Below the pieces are notes generated by a model that was not told the origin of the DNA, made no database searches, and saw nothing but the letters and a program-made list of their open reading frames with translations. A stretch of 57,103 nt of DNA from Anaerolineae bacterium (GTDB lineage Bacteria; Chloroflexota; Anaerolineae; Aggregatilineales; Phototrophicaceae): NCBI GenBank assembly GCA_022824365.1, contig JAJEAA010000031.1, positions 1-57,103 of the forward strand, written 5' to 3'. How positions within the stretch are numbered: position 1 is the first letter of the stretch; the number at the start of each line of letters is the position of its first letter. The translations under genes and the position numbers were made by a program. Of the stretch, positions 52,847 through 57,103 are shown piece by piece.

Positions 52847-54484
52847 TCAGTTGGTTTGCGACGGGCGGATCCGCCCTTGGTCGCGAATGCTGTCAAAGCT
52901 GGGGGTATCGCCCATAGGCACATCGATAATGGTGGGGGTATCGCTTTTGAAGCCGTAACGCATCGCCTCGCGCAGTTGTCTCTCGGTCTCGGCGCGGAAG
53001 GCATTGGCGCCGAAGGCTTCGCCCAACTTGACGAAATCGGGATTGACCAGATCGCTGGCGATGACGCGTTCATCATAATCGCGGATCTGCATCTTGCGCA
53101 CATTGCCGTAGGCGTCGTTGTTGAAGATGATCGTGACCAAAGGGATGCCATGCTGCACGGCGGTCGCGAGCTCGCCGGCGCAGTACATGAATCCGCCATC
53201 GCCGCAAATCGAAATCACTGGCGCGTCCGGCCGGGCAACTTTTACGCCCAAGCCCGTGGGAAAAGCATACCCGAGCGTGCCCTGGTAGCCGCTGCTGATA
53301 CAGGTGCGCGGCTTGTATACCGGGAAGTTTATCCGCGCGGCGTAGGCCACCTGGGTCATGCCCATGACAGCGATGCCGTCTTCGCCCAACTCCTCGCGCA
53401 GAATCCGCGAATAGGTATTCTGCGGCTCCAGGAAGGCCATTTTCCTGGCGGCATCGGCTCGCAGTTCCAGCATCTGTTCGGCGCGCGATTCGCGGCGTCG
53501 GTTGTGCCGCTCCACCGCGTCGATAAGGGGCGGCAAGGCATCTTCCGCCCGCGCGACTATCGCCAGGTCGGGGGCTTGGATACGATGTATGGCATCGCTA
53601 TCGACATCAAGGCGAATCACCGTCATGTTCTCGTCCGCGCCCCAGCGCTGCAAGGGGAGGCGCATATAGCTGCCGATGGCGATGACGCAATCGGTCGAAC
53701 GGTAGTAGACATGCGCTTCGGGCGATTTCAGACTTAGCGGATTCCTGCTATCAAGCACGCCGTTGCCCGTGCGGTAGGCGAATACCGGCGCTTGCAGCAT
53801 TCCAGCCAGCCGCGTAACTTCAGCGCTGACGCCCAAAGCGCCGCTGCCGACGCAAATCATCGGCCGCTCCGACTTGCCCAGGAGCTTTCCAGCCGCTTCT
53901 ATCGCGCCAGCGTCCAACGGTGGCGCATTGGGCTTCCAGGGCGCGGGCGTCTCGGGAACTTCCGTCCGCAGCTTGAGTATATCGGGCGGGATCTCCAGCG
54001 CGACCGGACGCGGACGCCCGGAGCCCATCTCATAAAATGCCTGCGCCACCTTGCGACCGGCATCGGCCGGATGCAGCACAAGATCGCTCCATTTTGTCAG
54101 CCCGCGCAGCACCTCCGACTGCTGCGGGATTTCGTGAAGATCGCCCATCCCTTTTCCGATGCGCGCGCTATGGATTTGCCCAGCGATGCAGAAGACCGGG
54201 GCATTCACCGCGTAGGCGCTCGCCAAACCAGCGCCAGCGTTGAGCAAACCGGGACCGGGCACGACATTGAAGACGGCCGGCTGCCCGGTCGCCGCAGCGG
54301 CGCCAAATGCCATATAAGCCGCGCCTTCTTCATGGCGGGTGTGGATGACGCGGATCTGGTCGCGGTTATCGAAGAGGGCGTTGTATAGCCAGTCGTTTTG
54401 AACGCCGGGCAAGCCGAAGAGCGTATCAATGTCGTGGGCGATGAGGGCTTCGACAGTGGCTTCGCCGCCGGTCTTGATAGGCAT
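52847..54484 (-). CDS. Thiamine-diphosphate-dependent enzyme (acetolactate-synthase-like)
   Basis: 545 residues from the ATG at 54484, with AGGAG 8 nt upstream; the frame is open further to 54559. PYR domain with the activating glutamate (THRHEEGAAYMAFG, read HTRHEEGAAYMA), central domain, and PP domain with GDGGFMYCAGELATAVQ... FNNDAYG, the Mg-TPP motif. Related to acetolactate synthase, benzoylformate decarboxylase and oxalyl-CoA enzymes, none of which can be singled out. Not a clear IolD. Upstream of the P-loop ATPase. Confidence 0.9.
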   Translation of the reverse strand: MPIKTGGEATVEALIAHDIDTLFGLPGVQNDWLYNALFDNRDQIRVIHTRHEEGAAYMAFGAAAATGQPAVFNVVPGPGLLNAGAGLASAYAVNAPVFCIAGQIHSARIGKGMGDLHEIPQQSEVLRGLTKWSDLVLHPADAGRKVAQAFYEMGSGRPRPVALEIPPDILKLRTEVPETPAPWKPNAPPLDAGAIEAAGKLLGKSERPMICVGSGALGVSAEVTRLAGMLQAPVFAYRTGNGVLDSRNPLSLKSPEAHVYYRSTDCVIAIGSYMRLPLQRWGADENMTVIRLDVDSDAIHRIQAPDLAIVARAEDALPPLIDAVERHNRRRESRAEQMLELRADAARKMAFLEPQNTYSRILREELGEDGIAVMGMTQVAYAARINFPVYKPRTCISSGYQGTLGYAFPTGLGVKVARPDAPVISICGDGGFMYCAGELATAVQHGIPLVTIIFNNDAYGNVRKMQIRDYDERVIASDLVNPDFVKLGEAFGANAFRAETERQLREAMRYGFKSDTPTIIDVPMGDTPSFDSIRDQGRIRPSQTN

Positions 54485-54591
54485 GTTGGCAACTCCTGGC
54501 GCTGGGACATGGGCTGGTTTATTAAACCACAGCCGCCCGCAAGTCACAACTTGGCTCACAGAAATTAACGAAGCCTGTCAAACCGATTCCC

Positions 54592-54666
54592 GTAGGGGCG
54601 AGCCATTGGGTCGCCCGCTTACAACATCCACTACATTTCATTTGTCGCATGACTAACTTGGTTTTA
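54592..54666. repeat. Long copy of the hairpin repeat
   Basis: GTAGGGGCGAGCCATTGGGT then CGCCCGC, followed about 25 nt later by CTACATTTCATTTGTCGCAT and GACTAACTTGGTTTT. This downstream part is shared with the copy at 47808, so the full element is about 75 bp. In the 334-bp gap 54485-54818, which otherwise holds only the next gene's leader. Confidence 0.6.
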
Positions 54667-54818
54667 CTGAGATTATTTCTTCGCGGACGAGGGCTTTATG
54701 TCGGCCCGCTCATCCGCAATAGCCCTTTTTTGACAGCCCCAGCCATATTCGGTAGGCTATGCGCAGCGTCGGAAAGAATACGGCCGTATGCCAAAATCAA
54801 TGGAAAAGGAGATTTACT

Positions 54819-56426
54819 GTGAGCTTACAAAAAGAACAAGTTCATGACTTCATCAAAAAGTATGGCGAGGGGCGCATCTCGCGGCGGCAATTCCTGCAGG
54901 CGGTGACGACCGTTGGCGGCGTGGCGCTGGCGCAATCGATGATGCCGGGCTTCCGCCTGGCGACCGCGCTGGCGCAAGGCAGCCCGAAGCAAGGCGGCAC
55001 ACTGGTCGCGGCCACCATCGATAAGCCGGTCAATATGGACCCGGCCTTCGCCGAACTCTATTCGTCGATGCAGGTCTATCAGAATGTCTTCTCCAAGCTG
55101 GTCAACCTGGACCGGAACAACAACGTTTTGCCCGGTCTGGCGCATTCCTGGCAGCAGCTTGATGACTCGACCTGGGAATTTCAAATTGCCGACAACGCCT
55201 ACTTCCACAACGACGAGCACTGCACCGCTGCCGATGTCGTCTACACCTTCGAGCGTCTCTTCGACCCCGATCTAGGCGCGCCGAACGCTGTCTTCCTGAC
55301 GCCGATCGAAGGCGTCGAGGCCGTCGATGACTACACCGTCCGCATCACTACGCAGCCGAACTGGGGCGGTCTGCTCGAGGCTTTGGGCGCCATCGTCGAG
55401 GTGGTGAACCGGAAAGGCATCGAGGAGAACGATCCGCGGCTGGTTCCCATCGGCACCGGTCCTTTCAAGTTTGTGCAGTGGGTCAAGGACGACTTCATTG
55501 AGTTGGAGCGCTGGGACAAGTACCACAAGCCCAACCAGCCCTATCTGGACAAGGTGATCTTCCGCGCCATTTCCGACGACACCGTGCGCTTGACCGGCTT
55601 GCAGACGGGCGAACTCAACTGGATTGAGCAGGTGCCCTTGCATCGGGCGGATGAACTGAAGGCGGGCGGCGAGATCAAAGCCAATCCGGATGGCGAGTTC
55701 TTCCCCGATATGTTCTTGATCAACTGCTCGAAGCCCCCCTTCGACAAAGTGGAGGTGCGGCAGGCTTTGCAATGGGCGCTGCACCGCGATTCCATCGCGC
55801 AGTTGGTTTGGTTCGGGCAAGCTGTGCCATCGGCGGAGCCGGTGTCGCCATCAAATCCCTGGTATTCCGGCGTGAATGTCTACGAAGGCGGGCCCGATAT
55901 CGACAAGGCGAAAGCGCTCTTGGCGCAGGCCGGGTATGAGGATGGGCTGACCATCCGTTACGCCGCCCAGCCGCAGGTGCCGACGCAGCCCCTGGTAGGC
56001 CAGCTATTGGAGCAGCAACTTGCGCCGGCCGGCTTCCGCGTCGAAGTGGAATCCTTCGAATCGGCGCGCTGGTTCGAGGAGCTATTCACGCTGAATTACG
56101 AAATCACCGGCACCTATTGGAGCGCGACGGCTGATCCGGGCGAGCACTGCCTCTATCCGCTGTCTCATTCGCAATCGCCCTGGAACTTCGCCGCCTTCCG
56201 GGATTCGCCGGAGCTCGATAAAGCCTTGGACGACTTCCGTTTCACCCTGGATCCGGAAGCGCGGCAGCAAGCCTACAACAACGTGGTCCGGCTGCATCAG
56301 GAATTCTCGCCCGAGGTGTTCATGGTCAACTTCCGCCGCACCTATTGGACACAGCCGAATATCCACGGCGCGCAGACGCTGCCCACGCTGGAACTGCGGA
56401 TGGAAGACATCTGGATCGACGCCTGA
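54819..56426 (+). CDS. Tat-exported solute-binding protein family 5
   Basis: 535 residues. GTG start at 54819 with AGGAG 7 nt upstream; the frame from 54759 is unsupported. Twin-arginine signal SRRQFLQA at residues 21-28 and hydrophobic core to about residue 53 (ALAQG): exported folded by Tat, unlike the Sec-type family-5 protein at 28213. Family motifs: EFQIADNAYFHNDEHCTAADVVYTFERLFDPD (in parts), GTGPFKFVQWVKDDFIELER, EVRQALQWALHRDSIAQLV. Followed by a DppB-type permease. Confidence 0.94.
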   Translation: MSLQKEQVHDFIKKYGEGRISRRQFLQAVTTVGGVALAQSMMPGFRLATALAQGSPKQGGTLVAATIDKPVNMDPAFAELYSSMQVYQNVFSKLVNLDRNNNVLPGLAHSWQQLDDSTWEFQIADNAYFHNDEHCTAADVVYTFERLFDPDLGAPNAVFLTPIEGVEAVDDYTVRITTQPNWGGLLEALGAIVEVVNRKGIEENDPRLVPIGTGPFKFVQWVKDDFIELERWDKYHKPNQPYLDKVIFRAISDDTVRLTGLQTGELNWIEQVPLHRADELKAGGEIKANPDGEFFPDMFLINCSKPPFDKVEVRQALQWALHRDSIAQLVWFGQAVPSAEPVSPSNPWYSGVNVYEGGPDIDKAKALLAQAGYEDGLTIRYAAQPQVPTQPLVGQLLEQQLAPAGFRVEVESFESARWFEELFTLNYEITGTYWSATADPGEHCLYPLSHSQSPWNFAAFRDSPELDKALDDFRFTLDPEARQQAYNNVVRLHQEFSPEVFMVNFRRTYWTQPNIHGAQTLPTLELRMEDIWIDA

Positions 56427-56507
56427 TCCGAAATACAATGATGGGAGGCTCCGCGGCGTTCTTCTATCAGCGCGAAAATACTGAAGATACTCCCCTTCCC
56501 TCGTTCT

Positions 56508-56531
56508 GGGGGATGGGGATGGGGATGGGGG
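56508..56531 (+). promoter_or_regulatory. G-quadruplex-capable tract at the permease ribosome site
   Basis: Four G-runs of 5, 4, 4 and 5 (56508-56512, 56515-56518, 56521-56524, 56527-56531) separated by AT dinucleotides, ending 3 nt before the ATG at 56535. A C-rich strand (CTCCCCTTCCC, 56490-56500) just upstream could pair with it instead. In RNA a quadruplex here would cover the place of the Shine-Dalgarno sequence. Confidence 0.7.
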
Positions 56532-56534
56532 TCC

Positions 56535-57103
56535 ATGCGATTATTGCGCTACATTGCGGGCCGCCTCTTGCTCTTGCTGCCGGTCCTCTTCGGTACATCG
56601 GTGCTGATATTTCTGCTGCTGCGGCTGATCCCCGGCGATCCGGCGCAGGTGATATTGGGTTTGCGGGCGACGCCGGAGCGCCTGGCCATCGTGCGCGAGG
56701 AATTGGGGCTGGATCTGCCAGTGCATCAGCAATACGCGCAGTGGCTGGGCAAGCTCTTGCAAGGCGATCTGGGCAAGGATTATCGCAGCAACGAAGCGGT
56801 GACCGCCCTGCTCAGCGTCCGCTTGCCGGTGACGATTCAATTGACGCTGCTGTCCCTGGCGCTGGCCATACTCATCGCCGTGCCCCTGGGCATACGCGCG
56901 GCGATCAAACCGGGCGGGCTTGCCGATCGCCTGTCGATGCTGCTGGGCTTGTTCGGCATCTCCATCCCCGATTTCTGGCTGGGCATCATGCTCATCTTGC
57001 TGTTTGCGCTTGGTCTGCGGCTTTTTCCGTCATCGGGCTATGTGCGCATCGAGGAAGACCTCATTGCTAATCTGCGCTCGTTTTTCTTGCCCGCGTTGAC
57101 GCT
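56535..57103 (+). CDS. ABC permease, DppB/OppB type (cut by window edge)
   Basis: 189 full codons visible, beginning MRLLRYIAGRLLLLLPVLFG and LLRLIPGDPAQVILGL. EELGLDLPVHQQYAQWLGKL and LLQGDLGKDYRS correspond to the DppB periplasmic loop, and VRLPVTIQLTLLSLALAILI, DRLSMLLGLFGISIPDFWLG to helices 2-4. The ATG at 56535 has only G-runs instead of a standard ribosome site. It should be followed by a DppC partner beyond the right edge. Confidence 0.92.
   Translation, partial: MRLLRYIAGRLLLLLPVLFGTSVLIFLLLRLIPGDPAQVILGLRATPERLAIVREELGLDLPVHQQYAQWLGKLLQGDLGKDYRSNEAVTALLSVRLPVTIQLTLLSLALAILIAVPLGIRAAIKPGGLADRLSMLLGLFGISIPDFWLGIMLILLFALGLRLFPSSGYVRIEEDLIANLRSFFLPALT

Noticed and set aside
52847..54484. 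IolD (trihydroxycyclohexadione hydrolase)
   Set aside because: Near iol-like genes and TPP-dependent, but the N-terminal and central motifs fit acetolactate-synthase-like enzymes in general and not IolD.

Overview
The window is GC-rich bacterial chromosome with heterotroph gene content: many Sec/Tat-exported ABC solute-binding proteins with family-specific permeases, LacI-type regulators with recognisable operators, glycoside hydrolases, hexuronate/inositol-type catabolism and a form-II CoxL-like molybdo-hydroxylase. Gene style (class I aldolase, GH116, MalF/MalG-type transporters without local ATPases, dispersed intergenic repeats) suggests a Chloroflexota (Anaerolineae-like) organism. This is inference; there is no rRNA or marker gene to prove it. 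I saw no tRNA, rRNA, CRISPR array, intact insertion sequence or integrase.

Layout. 1-5.3 kb: fructan/sucrose locus (MalF-type permease running off the left edge, solute-binding protein, GH32) divergent from a LacI regulator, with two operator-like dyads between. 5.3-7 kb: SbcD-like nuclease and an overlapping 129-residue unknown. 7.3-12.8 kb: polysaccharide genes (processive GT2, NodB deacetylase, GH116) with a membrane-protein gene and a GT2 3'-end remnant. 13.2-19.3 kb: small membrane protein, MOSC protein, class I aldolase, orphan solute-binding protein, Maf, and two very different Bax-inhibitor-1 paralogues. 19.5-25.3 kb: sugar ABC operon and two tandem MFS paralogues. 25.6-32.4 kb: Zn-dependent amidohydrolase, LacI regulator, and an Opp/Dpp-like SBP-permease-permease-GDPD operon behind a strong dyad. 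32.5-37.2 kb: sulfite-oxidase-like Moco protein, an alcohol dehydrogenase remnant, and a CoxS-CoxL-CoxM operon. 37.6-42.8 kb: MetX-like hydrolase, metallophosphoesterase, cyclase-family hydrolase and a beta-propeller/MauG fusion. 43-47.7 kb: four-gene operon uxaC-uxaB-iolC-iolB, each joined by a 4-nt overlap. 48-54.5 kb: aldo/keto reductase, a compositionally distinct cluster (53-residue gene, TTG-start gene, probable frameshifted gene), Gfo/Idh/MocA oxidoreductase, RidA, P-loop ATPase and TPP enzyme. 54.8-57.1 kb: Tat-exported Opp/Dpp-type SBP and a permease running off the right edge.

Most unusual are the non-standard elements. Three copies of a ~170-bp element have inverted ends built on a GCCnCCGAGGACACnGAG motif and a partly shared interior, and there are solitary ends. 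A second intergenic hairpin family (GTAGGGGCGA...GGTCGCCCGC) occurs at least eight times. A palindromic repeat is read through in frame inside uxaC. A G-quadruplex-capable tract sits where the ribosome-binding site of the last permease should be. One Bax-inhibitor paralogue has lost both conserved aspartates and gained a His-rich, Gly/Ser-repeat tail.
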